A stretch of DNA of 64,000 nt from Corynebacterium urinipleomorphum (GCF_900155535.1 NZ_LT706965.1:1-64000), one strand, 5' to 3'. Positions 29,513 to 38,987 are shown, counted from the stretch's first letter. The notes: generated by a model from the sequence alone, not told the origin. Translations and numbers: made by a program.

Positions 29513-30561
29513 TGGCGGCCACCTCGGAGAACAGGGTGGAAGCCGGATTCACTATCCCCGGTCTTTACGTCGGCCACGTCTCGCTGGGCGACACCGGAGT
29601 GACTGCGCTGGTGTCCACGGATCCGGCAGGCATGACGGGGGCTGTGGACGTGCGTGGTGGGGGTCCCGGAACGCGGGAGACGGATTTGCTCGATCCGCAC
29701 AACACGGTCCAACGCGTCAATGCCGTGGTGCTATCCGGAGGCTCCGCTTTCGGTCTGGCGGCAGCTGACGGCGCTATGCGTGAGCTCGAATCCCGCGGGC
29801 TTGGCTTCGCAGTCTTCGGTGAGGATGTCCCCGGCCCGCGTGTGCCAATCGTGCCTGCGGCAGTCATATTCGACCTCATTATCGGGGACCCGAGCCACCG
29901 GCCGACAGCTTCAGACGGCGCTGCGGCAGTGCGGGCAGCCCTTGCCACTCAGGATGAGGGGGAACCGGTAGATTCCTTTCACCCGCAGCAGACGGCGGGC
30001 AGCGTCGGAGCTGGTTGCGGTGCTACAGCCGGGGTACTGCGCGGGGGAGTGGGAAGTGCACACATCACTGTCGCAGGCATGGATGATCAGGAGTACACGC
30101 TTGCAGCACTAGTGGTTGCTAACCCGTTGGGCAGTGTGATTGATCCGGAAACTGGGCGGTTCTTCGGGGATCCCTCCCGCCCACCGGTCGACCTCGATCA
30201 GTTCACCGCGCTCGAACGGCCGAAACCTAAGCTGAACACGACGATCGGGGTGATTGCCACCGACTGCCCGCTGCCGCAGGCGCAGTTGAAACGGTTGGCA
30301 ATGACAGGCCATGACGGTATTGCCCGGGCTGTCCGACCCTCGCACTCGCCGCTCGACGGCGACACACTTTTCGCTGTCTCCACCGCTGGCGTGTCGGACT
30401 ACTCCGCCTACAGCCCAGCGGATGCGGATCCGGAACTGTACTACGCCTTGTGTGACGCATCGGCCAATTGTGTCGAGCGCGCCATCGTGGAGGCGGTCGC
30501 TCATGCGACGGCAGGTTATGACGTCGCGGCATGGAGCGACATCGTTGTAGCCGGGCATTAA
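29512..30561 (+). CDS. P1-family peptidase (DmpA/NylC-like, N-terminal-nucleophile fold)
   Basis: 349 residues. Family S58/P1 signatures: DVRGGGPGTRETDLL, NAVVLSGGSAFGLAAADG, GSVGAGCGATAG and ALVVANPLGSVIDPETG. LNTTIGVIATDC places Asn242-Thr243 where NylC-type enzymes cleave themselves, exposing Thr as the nucleophile, so a processed two-chain enzyme is expected. The natural substrate is unknown (aminopeptidase or amide/oligomer hydrolase). GTG 29512 overlaps the DUF2017 stop. Confidence 0.86.
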   Translation: MAATSENRVEAGFTIPGLYVGHVSLGDTGVTALVSTDPAGMTGAVDVRGGGPGTRETDLLDPHNTVQRVNAVVLSGGSAFGLAAADGAMRELESRGLGFAVFGEDVPGPRVPIVPAAVIFDLIIGDPSHRPTASDGAAAVRAALATQDEGEPVDSFHPQQTAGSVGAGCGATAGVLRGGVGSAHITVAGMDDQEYTLAALVVANPLGSVIDPETGRFFGDPSRPPVDLDQFTALERPKPKLNTTIGVIATDCPLPQAQLKRLAMTGHDGIARAVRPSHSPLDGDTLFAVSTAGVSDYSAYSPADADPELYYALCDASANCVERAIVEAVAHATAGYDVAAWSDIVVAGH

Positions 30562-30574
30562 GCTGAACCGCACC

Positions 30575-31330
30575 ATGAGCTATAACCCGTACCCTTCAGC
30601 GCAGAACGCTTGGAATCAACAGCCGGACCCCTTTACCCAGCCCGGCCGATCAGGCGTACCTATCCCGCAACCGGGCATGCAGCCGGCACCGCAACCGATC
30701 CGTCGCCGGTCACAGGCGAAGCTTGGCCTCACCTACGCCATCGGATACATCGTGGTCATCTGGGCCGTGCACCTCGTCAACGTCATAGTTTTCGGCGGGG
30801 CTCTGGTCAATTTCGGCATTCACCCGTTGGAACCGGCTTCCCTGCCGTTCATTTTCACCTCGCCGATCCTCCATGTGGATTTCGAGCACCTCATCTCCAA
30901 TACCATGCCGGGCGCGATCTTCGCGTTTTTGATCGGTTATTCAGGGCACCGTGTGTTTTGGGAAGTCACAGCCTTCGTGGTGGTTGTCGGAGGCTTGGGT
31001 ACTTGGCTGTTGGGCGGTCCCGGCACGAACCACATCGGCGCGTCCATGCTGGTGTACGGGTGGCTGGCGTACTTGCTCATCCGCGGCATTTTCAACCGGT
31101 CCGCGTCACAGATCGCGCTGGGTCTGCTGCTCGGCCTGATGTACTCCGGACTGCTGTGGGGCGTTCTGCCTTTGGACGAAAGTGTCAGTTGGCAGGCCCA
31201 CCTGTTTGGAGCCATCGGTGGTGTAGCCGCCGGTGTGCTGATCTCTTCCGATGACCCGCCGGCGTTGCGCGCACGCAAGCAAGCGAAGAAGACGCAGGGC
31301 GCCATCGTGCAAGGCGGCCGACGCGGATAA
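30575..31330 (+). CDS. Rhomboid-family intramembrane serine protease
   Basis: 251 residues: a Pro/Gln-rich cytosolic N-terminus of about 48 residues, then six or so TM helices. The catalytic pair is Ser in GASMLVYGW and His in WQAHLFGAIGG; the HLISN segment of helix 2 is also present. Rhomboids cleave TM segments of membrane proteins. It lies 13 bp after the P1 peptidase gene and is followed by a 142-bp gap with no clear terminator. Confidence 0.9.
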   Translation: MSYNPYPSAQNAWNQQPDPFTQPGRSGVPIPQPGMQPAPQPIRRRSQAKLGLTYAIGYIVVIWAVHLVNVIVFGGALVNFGIHPLEPASLPFIFTSPILHVDFEHLISNTMPGAIFAFLIGYSGHRVFWEVTAFVVVVGGLGTWLLGGPGTNHIGASMLVYGWLAYLLIRGIFNRSASQIALGLLLGLMYSGLLWGVLPLDESVSWQAHLFGAIGGVAAGVLISSDDPPALRARKQAKKTQGAIVQGGRRG

Positions 31331-31472
31331 ACCCTTTTCAGTGAAGGCCGCTTTTTGGATTTGCTCAACCGTTTCTCAGGGTTTCGGGTCGGCTTCCCGT
31401 ATAAAGGAAGCAGGCGCAGGCCGTTGAGCTGGGAACCGCGTTCGGCAAGAATTTTCCGAAGCTGAGATTAAG

Positions 31473-31994
31473 ATGAATTCCATGGAAAACACGGATTCCC
31501 TCAGCGACTTCGAGGCCGATACGTGGGCCCGAATGTGGGCATGCCACATGCAGCTGCCCTGCGTTTTGGATGCGCAGTTGAAGCGGGATTCGGGCGTGTC
31601 CTATTTCGAATTCCAAGTAATGCTGAAGATCGGCGAGAGCCCCACTGCTTCGCGCCGGATGACGGATTTGTCCGAAGCGACCGCGATGTCGTTGTCCCAC
31701 CTTTCCCGGGTGGTAACGCGGTTGGAGAAGAAGGGGTTTGTCGCGCGCATTCCTGACCCGAACGACGGTCGGTCGACGTTTGCGGCGCTCACGCCTTCCG
31801 GACAGCGGGCACTGGCATCGGGAATGTCCGGCTACCTCACTGAGTTGCGCCGGATCTTCTTTGACAATGTGGACGAGAGCGAGCTTGAGACAGTCGCTTC
31901 GGTGTTGGCGCGCATGAATTCGGCTCTTTCCGGGGCGGAGGCCTCGGGTTCGGCGGCGCAGGGCTCAGCTGTCTCCACGTCAGGCGCAGCCTAG
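31473..31994 (+). CDS. MarR-family transcriptional regulator
   Basis: 173 residues with the winged-helix MarR fold: [32 protein letters not shown] (recognition helix), [20 protein letters not shown] (wing) and [10 protein letters not shown]. The C-terminal 35 residues are Ala/Ser/Gly-rich and disordered. Target and ligand are unknown; it stands between rhomboid and murI without an obvious enzyme partner. Confidence 0.88.
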   Translation: MNSMENTDSLSDFEADTWARMWACHMQLPCVLDAQLKRDSGVSYFEFQVMLKIGESPTASRRMTDLSEATAMSLSHLSRVVTRLEKKGFVARIPDPNDGRSTFAALTPSGQRALASGMSGYLTELRRIFFDNVDESELETVASVLARMNSALSGAEASGSAAQGSAVSTSGAA

Positions 31995-32031
31995 ACAGGG
32001 GTGTTGCATAGCCGCGGTAGAATCCCACACC

Positions 32032-32862
32032 GTGGTTGGAGTGGTTGAGGTTGAAAACAGTAGCGCGTACAACAACGCGCCCATCGGCATCTTTGATTCG
32101 GGCTTCGGCGGGCTGACCGTGGCGCGCGCTGTGATGGACCAGCTGGGAGGGGAGTCCATCCTCTACATCGGGGACGGCGCGAATGGCCCGTACGGACCGA
32201 AGCCGATCGCCCAGGTTCGAGAGCACGCAACGGCAATTGCGGATGAGCTTGTGGAACGCGGCTGCAAAATGATTGTGATTGCGTGCAACACTGCGTCGGC
32301 TGCGTTCCTCCATGACGCACGGGAGCGCTACAGCGTTCCGGTGATCGAGGTGATTCAACCGGCGGTGCGTCGCGCTATCGCAACGACGAGGAACGGCAAG
32401 GTCGGTGTAATCGGAACTCAGGCGACGATCCGGTCGCATGCGTACCAGGACTTGTTCTCCATCGCCTCCGGCATCGAGGTGACCGCAGCCGCTTGCCCGG
32501 CGTTCGTTGAGTTCGTGGAGCGGGGAGTCACCTCGGGCCGCCAGATTCTCGGGGTGGCGCAGGGGTATTTAGAGCCGTTGCAGTCGGCGGGTGTGGATAC
32601 TTTGGTGCTCGGTTGTACCCATTACCCGCTGTTGTCTGGCGTGATCCAGCTGGCGATCGGGGACGATGTCACGCTTGTCTCCTCCGCGGAGGAGACGGCG
32701 AAGGACGTGTTGCGTGTGCTCACTGAACAGGACATGTTCAGTGACCCGGACCAGGCGCCGACGCGGACATTCGAGTCAACGGGTGACCCAGAGACTTTCA
32801 ACCGTCTCGCTGAGCGCTTCCTCGGGCCGCAGGTGTCAGCCGTCGCACACGACGCAAGGTAA
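32032..32862 (+). CDS. murI: Glutamate racemase
   Basis: 276 residues; makes D-glutamate for peptidoglycan. The two catalytic cysteines are seen at C85 (IACNTASAA) and C195 (LGCTHYPLL), with N-terminal [16 protein letters not shown] and [11 protein letters not shown]. The GTG start is 37 bp after the marR stop. It sits in the conserved murI-MBL-rph-rdgB order. Confidence 0.96.
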   Translation: MVGVVEVENSSAYNNAPIGIFDSGFGGLTVARAVMDQLGGESILYIGDGANGPYGPKPIAQVREHATAIADELVERGCKMIVIACNTASAAFLHDARERYSVPVIEVIQPAVRRAIATTRNGKVGVIGTQATIRSHAYQDLFSIASGIEVTAAACPAFVEFVERGVTSGRQILGVAQGYLEPLQSAGVDTLVLGCTHYPLLSGVIQLAIGDDVTLVSSAEETAKDVLRVLTEQDMFSDPDQAPTRTFESTGDPETFNRLAERFLGPQVSAVAHDAR

Positions 32863-32947
32863 GTGGGCCGCGGTACGCGGTTCAGCCGACGACAAAAATC
32901 CTCACTTTCGTTTAGAAATTCTGTCCTGTTCGTGGCACAGTAATGCC

Positions 32948-33721
32948 ATGAAATTGACAGTTCTCGGCTGCACGGGGTCGTTGTCGGCCCCGGGCAATCC
33001 CGGCTCGTCGTATCTGGTCAATCCGGACGAGGGACAGCCTGGCATTCTGATGGATTTCGGGCCTGGGGCGCTTGCCGCGTTGCAGGAGGTCGCCGATCCG
33101 TCTGATGCGCACCTGGTGTTCAGCCACTTGCACGCCGATCACTGTTCCGACACGGCCTCGTTGATTGTGTGGCGCCGCTTCCACCCGACGGCCCCGGCGT
33201 CGCGCCGCCATATTCTCGCTGGCCCTAGCTTCGCTCCAGAGCACCTGGGCCGCTTGGGGGCGAACGGCCCGGACGATATCGACGATATTTCGGACACATT
33301 CGATGTCCGCGCGTGGAGCGGACAGTCGCTGTCGATCGATTCGGTGACGGTGACGCCGTTCCCCGTCGTTCACCCCGCAGCCGAATCGCACGCGCTGCGC
33401 ATCGAGCACCGCGATTCGGGCAAGGTCATCACTTTCTCCGGCGATTCCGCGTACACGCCCACGCTTATTGACGCAGCACGGAACGCCGACCTCTTCCTCT
33501 GCGAGGCCGCCTGGGGGCCTGAGACGGATGAGAGCACTCCGCCCGGCATGCACATGTCGGGCCGTGAAGCTGGCCGTATTGCGCGCAAAGCGGGTGTGAA
33601 GAAACTGGTGCTCGTCCATATTCAGCCGTGGACTGACAAGGAAGCCACCCGCCGCGCCGCGGCAGAGGAATTCGACGGCGAGATCCTCGTGGGCAACGCT
33701 AAGGACGTTTACGAAGTGTAG
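32948..33721 (+). CDS. MBL-fold metallohydrolase
   Basis: 257 residues. The metal-binding HLHADH motif is at about 60-65, with GDSAYTPTL supplying the bridging Asp and further His at VHPAAESHALR and MHMSGREAG. The size and start MKLTVLGCTGSLSAPGNPGS fit the phosphodiesterase-like MBL proteins encoded between murI and rph in actinobacteria, whose mycobacterial member degrades cyclic nucleotides. Substrate here is inferred. Confidence 0.88.
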   Translation: MKLTVLGCTGSLSAPGNPGSSYLVNPDEGQPGILMDFGPGALAALQEVADPSDAHLVFSHLHADHCSDTASLIVWRRFHPTAPASRRHILAGPSFAPEHLGRLGANGPDDIDDISDTFDVRAWSGQSLSIDSVTVTPFPVVHPAAESHALRIEHRDSGKVITFSGDSAYTPTLIDAARNADLFLCEAAWGPETDESTPPGMHMSGREAGRIARKAGVKKLVLVHIQPWTDKEATRRAAAEEFDGEILVGNAKDVYEV

Positions 33722-33777
33722 GTGGACAGTGCTAGGTGCCACGCCGGTGGTCCTGGCTGGTCTGTAGGCTCGGTCCC

Positions 33778-34542
33778 ATGACTGACGCACTAGAAACAAA
33801 TACTGCTCCTGATGCCGAGTCGTTCGTTCGCGCCGACGGCCGCGCGCTCGACGAGATGCGCCCCGTCCGCATCACCCGCGGATTCACTTCGAACCCGGCG
33901 GGCAGCGTCCTCGTGGAATTCGGCAACACGCGCGTTATGTGCACTGCCAGCGCCGAGGAAGGTGTCCCGCGCTTCAAGAAGGATTCCGGCGAGGGGTGGC
34001 TCACCGCGGAGTACGCGATGCTCCCGTCGGCAACACACGAGCGCATGCCTCGCGAGTCGATGAAGGGGAAGGTGAAAGGCCGCACGCACGAGATCTCCCG
34101 TCTGGTGGGCCGCTCTCTCCGAGCCGCTGTGGATCTCTCGCAGTTGGGCGAGAACACGATTCAGCTCGACTGCGACGTGCTGCAGGCGGACGGCGGCACC
34201 CGCACAGCCTCCATCACCGGTGCGTATGTCGCGCTCGCGGATGCCATCGCCCACCTGAAGGAGCGCGAGCTCGTGCCAGGGGAGCCGCTGCTTCCGCCGG
34301 TCGCGGCGGTCTCCGTCGGCATTGTCGACGGCCGCGTCTGCCTCGACCTGCCCTACGAGGAAGATTCCCGCGCCGAAGTGGACCTGAACGTCGTCATGAC
34401 GGAGTCCGGAAACTTCGTCGAGGTGCAGGGCACCGGCGAGCACGGCCTCTTCGGGCGCGACCAGCTGAACGCTATGCTCGACTCGGCGGAGAAGGGCTGC
34501 GCCGAACTCATCGCGGCCCAGAAAGCGGCGCTGGGATGGTGA
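33778..34542 (+). CDS. rph: Ribonuclease PH
   Basis: 254 residues; phosphorolytic 3'-5' trimming of tRNA precursors. Seen: [13 protein letters not shown], the central [18 protein letters not shown] and [36 protein letters not shown] and [19 protein letters not shown]. The ATG at 33778 was chosen over an upstream in-frame GTG. The last bases overlap rdgB (ATGGTGA). Confidence 0.96.
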   Translation: MTDALETNTAPDAESFVRADGRALDEMRPVRITRGFTSNPAGSVLVEFGNTRVMCTASAEEGVPRFKKDSGEGWLTAEYAMLPSATHERMPRESMKGKVKGRTHEISRLVGRSLRAAVDLSQLGENTIQLDCDVLQADGGTRTASITGAYVALADAIAHLKERELVPGEPLLPPVAAVSVGIVDGRVCLDLPYEEDSRAEVDLNVVMTESGNFVEVQGTGEHGLFGRDQLNAMLDSAEKGCAELIAAQKAALGW

Positions 34543-35156
34543 CACCGGTGAAAGTCCTCGTCGCTTCCGGCAACGCGAAGAAGCTCGTGGAGCTGGAGAC
34601 GGTGCTGCGAGAACTGGGGGTCGAAGGCGTCGAACTCGTCTCCCTCAAAGACATTCCCGCCTACCCCGAGCCTGTGGAAAACGGTCTGACATTCGCCGAG
34701 AACGCGCTGATCAAAGCGCGCGAAGGCGCACAGCAGTCCGGTTTGGCCTGTGTGGCGGACGACTCGGGGCTTGCTGTCGATGCACTGAACGGCATGCCCG
34801 GGATTCTCTCTGCGCGCTGGTGCGGCCGCCACGGCGACGATAGTGCTAACAACGAGCTTCTTCTCGCCCAAGCCAGCGATATCGACGACGCTCACCGCGG
34901 TGCCGCTTTCGTCTCCTGTTGTGCTTTGGTCACTCCGGACGGCCAAGAATTCACGGCGGAAGGCCGTTGGGAAGGCTCCCTGCTCCGTGAGCCTCACGGG
35001 GAAGGCGGCTTCGGGTACGACCCGATTTTCGCGCCCGCGGACGCACCGGGGAAGTCCGCAGCCCAACTCACGCCGGAAGAGAAGAATGCCCGGTCCCACC
35101 GCGGGAAAGCGCTCCGGGAGCTGGCTCCCCGAATCGCCGAGCTGGTGAACGGGTAG
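34536..35156 (+). CDS. rdgB: Non-canonical purine NTP pyrophosphatase (RdgB/HAM1)
   Basis: 206 residues; hydrolyses dITP, ITP and XTP to keep deaminated purines out of DNA. Seen: [55 protein letters not shown], and the closing SHRGKAL. Translation is coupled to rph by a 7-bp overlap if ATG 34536 is used; GTG 34549 is an alternative. The frame is open far into rph, but that part is only the shadow of rph. Confidence 0.95.
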   Translation: MVTPVKVLVASGNAKKLVELETVLRELGVEGVELVSLKDIPAYPEPVENGLTFAENALIKAREGAQQSGLACVADDSGLAVDALNGMPGILSARWCGRHGDDSANNELLLAQASDIDDAHRGAAFVSCCALVTPDGQEFTAEGRWEGSLLREPHGEGGFGYDPIFAPADAPGKSAAQLTPEEKNARSHRGKALRELAPRIAELVNG

Positions 35157-35209
35157 GGTCGAGAGGGCGAAAGGCAACGTCGAAAAGCTTGTGTAAAAGG
35201 AGCGTAATT

Positions 35210-35572
35210 ATGAAGAAGCAACTTGTTCTCGCTGGTGCCGCGGTCATGTCCGCGGGCCTGCTTACTGCGTGCGGCAACTCCCTGGACGGCACATGGGAGG
35301 GCACCGGCCAGGACGCGAGCACCGGTGCGGCTGCCGGCAACGTGAAGCTGGAGATCGACGGTGGCGACTGCACCTGGTCCGTCACCGACCCGGCAACCGG
35401 CGAGACGAAGACCGCCCGCTGTGAGGAGAGCGGCAACAGCATCAAGCTGGCAGATGTTGATACCGGCCGCGACCTGAAGTACGACATGGAACAGACTGAG
35501 GAATCCCTCACTCTGACTCCCGACGGCGGCGACGCGAAGGACATCCTCGTCCTCACCCGCGCGTCGAAGTAA
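35210..35572 (+). CDS. Small lipoprotein
   Basis: 120 residues. Signal peptide MKKQLVLAGAAVMSAGLLTAC ends in the lipobox LTAC. The mature part is a short beta-rich domain (NSLDGTWEGTGQDASTG, GDCTWSVTDPATGETKTARC with two Cys that may form a disulfide). AAAGGAG lies ten bases before the ATG. It resembles small corynebacterial lipoproteins of unknown role; I see no known domain. Confidence 0.85.
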   Translation: MKKQLVLAGAAVMSAGLLTACGNSLDGTWEGTGQDASTGAAAGNVKLEIDGGDCTWSVTDPATGETKTARCEESGNSIKLADVDTGRDLKYDMEQTEESLTLTPDGGDAKDILVLTRASK

Positions 35573-35590
35573 TTCCGCGTACGTGTTCAA

Positions 35591-35635
35591 GCGGCCGCAC
35601 AGCAAGATTTTCGCTGTGCGGCCGCTTTTCTCGTG
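35591..35635 (+). terminator. Terminator of the lipoprotein gene
   Basis: GCGGCCGCACAGC and GCTGTGCGGCCGC make a perfect 13-bp stem followed by TTTTCTC. Confidence 0.93.
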
Positions 35636-35673
35636 GCGTGTGCGAGGCTATCGTTGCCCGCAATCCTGTCGAG

Positions 35674-36066
35674 TTAGAGCGCGAATTCCTCAGTGACTTC
35701 TTTACGGCGCCAAGCTTCGACAAAGAAAGACAGGAACGGCACCACGCCGGCGAGAGCGGTGATAATCCACTGTTGCGTGGACCAGCGTGCCTTCATGCCC
35801 AAGTTCAGCGTGGCTAGCAGGAACAGGGCGTACATCCAGCCGTGGAGGATGGCCACCCAACCCAGCGCGCTGACATCCATGTGGAAGCCGTATTCCATGA
35901 TCATGCGGACGCAGAGCAAGAGCAGCATGACACCGGTGATCCACGCTGCGACAGAGAACAACCGGAGGGCAGTGCGGACGCGACGCTGGCGCTCAGGGTG
36001 GATGCGCGGGGCCGCGCCACCAGTGCGGGCGGAATTCTGCGCGGGCTGTCCGGTCGGGTCAGTCAT
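35674..36066 (-). CDS. DUF3817 membrane protein
   Basis: 130 residues: a 30-residue polar N-terminus and three TM helices, with LGWVAILHGWMYALFLLATL and a closing VPFLSFFVEAWRRKEV that fit DUF3817. Function unknown. It lies six bases downstream of the next membrane gene, so both are one leftward unit. Confidence 0.85.
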   Translation of the reverse strand: MTDPTGQPAQNSARTGGAAPRIHPERQRRVRTALRLFSVAAWITGVMLLLLCVRMIMEYGFHMDVSALGWVAILHGWMYALFLLATLNLGMKARWSTQQWIITALAGVVPFLSFFVEAWRRKEVTEEFAL

Positions 36067-36072
36067 GGTGGA

Positions 36073-36567
36073 TCACCTATCTTTCTCGTCTGAAATCTGG
36101 GCGGACGCTGTCTCAGTGCTCTCCACGTCCGCACCACTTGCGCGGCGCGGTGCGAACCGCGCGTTGTATTCGTCGATGCCCATGGTGGGGCGGCTGGGCA
36201 GAAAGTCTTCGTCGATCTCCGTCATCGCGCCGGGGTCGCCGAATGCTGCTTTGTCCGCCTCGTAAAGAGCTTGCATGGTGTCGCCGGAGTTCTCGGCGTC
36301 GATCTTCTCGTTCTCCATCCGCATGCCGGCGCGGTAGATGAACACCACGAACGCGCCGAAGAACGGCCACTGCATCGCGTACCCCAGGTTTTGGAGCGAG
36401 CCTGTGCCGGACTGGAACCTCTGCCACTGCCAGCGGGCGAGAAGTAGGGTCACTACGACGGCGGCGACGAGCAAGATAACGTGCCAGGCGCGGACGCGGA
36501 CGTGCTCCCGCTTGGGGGGTTCCTGTCCGTTACCGGGGTCTGCCGCATGGTTGCTCACGCTGGGCAT
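36073..36567 (-). CDS. Actinobacterial membrane protein of unknown function
   Basis: About 164 residues: two TM helices (WHVILLVAAVVVTLLLARWQW and MQWPFFGAFVVFIYRAGM) and an acidic cytosolic C-terminus. RWQWQRF and LGYAMQWPFFGAF recur in actinobacterial proteins sometimes labelled SURF1-like or regulator; I do not trust either label. ATG 36567 or GTG 36558 are possible starts, neither with a good ribosome site. The frame is open further up only because it crosses tRNA-Leu. Confidence 0.75.
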   Translation of the reverse strand: MPSVSNHAADPGNGQEPPKREHVRVRAWHVILLVAAVVVTLLLARWQWQRFQSGTGSLQNLGYAMQWPFFGAFVVFIYRAGMRMENEKIDAENSGDTMQALYEADKAAFGDPGAMTEIDEDFLPSRPTMGIDEYNARFAPRRASGADVESTETASAQISDEKDR

Positions 36568-36595
36568 TCTATCAAGTGGCGCGTACCCGCCAAAA

Positions 36596-36635
36596 GTTTG
36601 AGGCGGTCCCTCCAATAGATGGAACCGCCTCGGTG
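36596..36635 (-). terminator. Terminator of tRNA-Leu
   Basis: On the reverse strand GAGGCGGTTCC pairs with GGGACCGCCTC, with further pairing across the loop, followed by AAACTTTTGG. Confidence 0.75.
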
Positions 36636-36640
36636 AAAAA

Positions 36641-36725
<85 letters not shown>

Positions 36726-36822
36726 GCAAAGCGGTTCATAGTGTACCGCGTGCGCTCGTGTCGGGGAAACAGCGCCCCGTAGCGCTCTCTGTGTGCGGGC
36801 GCGAAGGTGGGCACAGGGAGGT

Positions 36823-37296
36823 CTAGAGGTCCAAGTCGCGCAGCAAACGGCCTACGTGGCCGGTCGCCTTGACGTTGTACTGGGCGGATTCGATTGTGCC
36901 GTCGGCGCCGACGAGGAAGGTGGAGCGGATGACGCCCTGGACGATCCTTCCGTAGTTCTTCTTCTCGCCGAAAGCGCCGTATGCGGTCATGACATTCTTG
37001 GATTCGTCGCTGAGCAGCTCGATGGTGAGGTCGTGGTCGGCCCGGAATTTCGCCAGTTTTTCCGGGGAGTCGGGGCTGATTCCCACGACGGCGACGGAAG
37101 CGTCCTCGAATTCGGAGAGGTTCTCGCTGAAGTCGCAGGCCTCTGTGGTGCACCCCGGGGTGTTGGCTTTGGGGTAGAAGTACACGATGACGCGCTTGCC
37201 AGCGTAGTCCGCGAGTGAGACGGTGTCACCTTTGTCGTTGGGGAGGGAGAATTCGGGAGCTTTGTCGCCTTCGGTCAAACGTGTTGCTTCAGTCAT
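36823..37296 (-). CDS. bcp: Thioredoxin-dependent thiol peroxidase (Bcp/PrxQ)
   Basis: 157 residues. The peroxidatic Cys lies in NTPGCTTEACDFSE, with a second Cys five residues later as in PrxQ; N-terminal GDKAPEFSLPNDKGDTVSL and KYGRIVQG-like NYGRIVQGVIRSTFLV complete the pattern. It reduces hydroperoxides using thioredoxin. Start ATG 37296 or 37305. Confidence 0.93.
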   Translation of the reverse strand: MTEATRLTEGDKAPEFSLPNDKGDTVSLADYAGKRVIVYFYPKANTPGCTTEACDFSENLSEFEDASVAVVGISPDSPEKLAKFRADHDLTIELLSDESKNVMTAYGAFGEKKNYGRIVQGVIRSTFLVGADGTIESAQYNVKATGHVGRLLRDLDL

Positions 37297-37372
37297 GCCC
37301 GCCACTGTAGCGACATCAAGTACTGTGGGAGCGAGACAAAAGCTTTATCCAAGTTCGATCTGGGAGACGAAA

Positions 37373-37648
37373 GTGGCACGAGACATTAACGACATTCAGC
37401 GCGACATTGAGCGCACCCGCGGCAACCTCGCCGCCACCATTGACGAGCTGGCGGACCGTACCCGCCCGGAGAACCTGGCGAACGACGCGAAGAAGCAGGT
37501 CTCCGCGAAGCTGCAGGATGAGTCCGTGCAGAAGGTGCTCGCAGGCATCGGAGTCGCTGTCGCGGCGCTGGTAGCCATCAGCTTCGCTAACAAGCGCAAG
37601 AAGAAGAAGGATCTGAAGGAGCTGCAGCGTCTGCTGTCGCAGCGTTAA
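37373..37648 (+). CDS. DUF3618 membrane-associated protein
   Basis: 91 residues. DIQRDIERTRGNLAATIDEL is the DUF3618 signature; an amphipathic helix, one TM segment (VLAGIGVAVAALVAISFA at about 59-76) and a lysine-rich KRKKKKD tail follow. GGGAG precedes the GTG. Unknown function, common in actinobacteria. Divergent from bcp. Confidence 0.88.
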   Translation: MARDINDIQRDIERTRGNLAATIDELADRTRPENLANDAKKQVSAKLQDESVQKVLAGIGVAVAALVAISFANKRKKKKDLKELQRLLSQR

Positions 37649-37663
37649 GCACCAGGTTTCGCG

Positions 37664-37695
37664 CGCTGCTCCCTAGCTTGGGAGCAGCGTTTTTC
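37664..37695 (+). terminator. Terminator of the DUF3618 gene
   Basis: CGCTGCTCCC and GGGAGCAGCG pair perfectly and are followed by TTTTTC. The convergent pncA stop lies inside its tail. Confidence 0.92.
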
Positions 37696-38281
37696 ATGCG
37701 ATTTCCGCGCCAGCATCACGCATTTCATCGAGGGCAGCTGCGCCCCGGGCGTCGTCGACAGGCGAGCACTTGTCTGCGAGCACGCGCACGCCGAAGCCTT
37801 CCTTCAGCCCGTCGAGCACGGTGGCGCGCACGCAGTGGTCGGTGGCGATGCCCACGACATCGAGGTTCTCGATGCCGCGTGTACGCAGCCATTCCGCGAG
37901 CAAAGCTTTTCCGCTTATCGACGCCCCCTCGAACCCGCTATACGCCGCCTCATACTCCCCTTTGCGGAAGTACTCGTCAAAGGGGACGTTCGCGATCGGG
38001 CTGCGCAGCGCCGCCCCCTCCGAGTCCGCGACGCAATGCACGGGCCACGTGTCCACGAAGTCGGGATTCTCCGCGAAGTGCGCGCCGGGGTCGATGTGCC
38101 AGTCCTGGGTGGCGACGATGTGGGAGTACTCGCCGCTGCGGTCGCTCTGTGTCGAGATGAGGTCGGCAATCTTCGTCGCCACTTCGTCACCGCGCTCGGT
38201 CCCCAACGCTCCGCCGGGGCAGAAATCGTTCTGCACGTCGACGACGATAAGTGCCCGTGATCCTGTGTTCTGCGTAGTCAT
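37694..38281 (-). CDS. pncA: Nicotinamidase (isochorismatase-like)
   Basis: 195 residues; converts nicotinamide to nicotinate, the PncB substrate, and in relatives activates pyrazinamide. Catalytic triad: Asp in VVDVQNDF, Lys in FRKGEYEAAYSGF, Cys in GIATDHCVRAT; metal ligands in TQDWHIDPGAHF. All residues are intact. The start ATG 38281 lies 22 bp after the LOG gene stop. Confidence 0.95.
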   Translation of the reverse strand: MTTQNTGSRALIVVDVQNDFCPGGALGTERGDEVATKIADLISTQSDRSGEYSHIVATQDWHIDPGAHFAENPDFVDTWPVHCVADSEGAALRSPIANVPFDEYFRKGEYEAAYSGFEGASISGKALLAEWLRTRGIENLDVVGIATDHCVRATVLDGLKEGFGVRVLADKCSPVDDARGAAALDEMRDAGAEIA

Positions 38282-38302
38282 GATGCCAGCGTACAGCGCC
38301 AG

Positions 38303-38896
38303 CTACCCCCAACGCGGCGGCTGAGGTTCCCAAGCAGACAGCCCCTCTAGGAGCTCGTCGGGGTCATCGGCGACGATGAGGCTGTCCCGATCTGCTTGGC
38401 GAACGAAGCCGGCGGCGACCATGTGGTCGATCATAGCCGTGAGCGGCTGCCAGAAATCTGCGTCGAGTAACCCGATCGGTTTGGTGTGGAGGCCGAGTTG
38501 TTGGTTGGTCCATTCGTCGAAAAGCTCGTCGAGCGTACCCGCGCCCCCGGGGAGCGCGACGAACGCGCCGCACCTCTGGCTCATCATGCGTTTGCGTTCG
38601 GCCAGCGTGTCCACGAGCACCAGTTCTGTGAGCCCCGTATGGGCGATCTCGTGCTGTGCAAGGTGCCTGGGCATGATCCCGATAGTCTCCCCGCCGCCAT
38701 CGATCGCGCCTTGAGCGACGGCCCCCATCATGCCCAGGCGGCCGCCGCCGTAAACGAGCGCGATGCTGTTACGTGCCAATGCCGTTCCGAAGCCGTACGC
38801 GGCAGTGGTCATCGCCTCGTCCACCCCCTCGCGCGCGCCGGCGAACACGGTGATTGCGGTAATTGAGGGGCTGGGGGAGGGGGACTCGGTTCTCAC
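38303..38896 (-). CDS. LOG-family protein (cytokinin riboside 5'-monophosphate phosphoribohydrolase-like)
   Basis: 197 residues. Signatures VYGGGRLGMMG (GGGxxGxMG) and LPGGAGTLDELFDEWT (PGGxGTxxE) define the LOG/TIGR00730 family, which splits nucleoside monophosphates into base and ribose 5-phosphate. GTG 38896 has GGGG upstream; the longer frame has none. It is co-directional with pncA, suggesting nucleotide or base salvage. Confidence 0.9.
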   Translation of the reverse strand: MRTESPSPSPSITAITVFAGAREGVDEAMTTAAYGFGTALARNSIALVYGGGRLGMMGAVAQGAIDGGGETIGIMPRHLAQHEIAHTGLTELVLVDTLAERKRMMSQRCGAFVALPGGAGTLDELFDEWTNQQLGLHTKPIGLLDADFWQPLTAMIDHMVAAGFVRQADRDSLIVADDPDELLEGLSAWEPQPPRWG

Positions 38897-38942
38897 AGTC
38901 CCCAATGTAGCTGCCGCTGCGAGCCCCAGGCGGGCATCGAAA

Positions 38943-38985
38943 AAACCAGGCCGCACAATCTCTAGACTGTGGAGCCTGGTCTGCT
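38943..38985 (-). terminator. Terminator of tRNA-Lys
   Basis: On the reverse strand ACCAGGC pairs with GCCTGGT, with CACA/TGTG inside, followed by a TTTTTTT run. Confidence 0.75.
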
Positions 38986-38987
38986 GT

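Noticed and set aside
33939..34535. N-terminal extension of rdgB through rph
   Set aside because: The extension is an Arg-rich shadow of rph; RdgB homologues begin at the VLVASGN segment.
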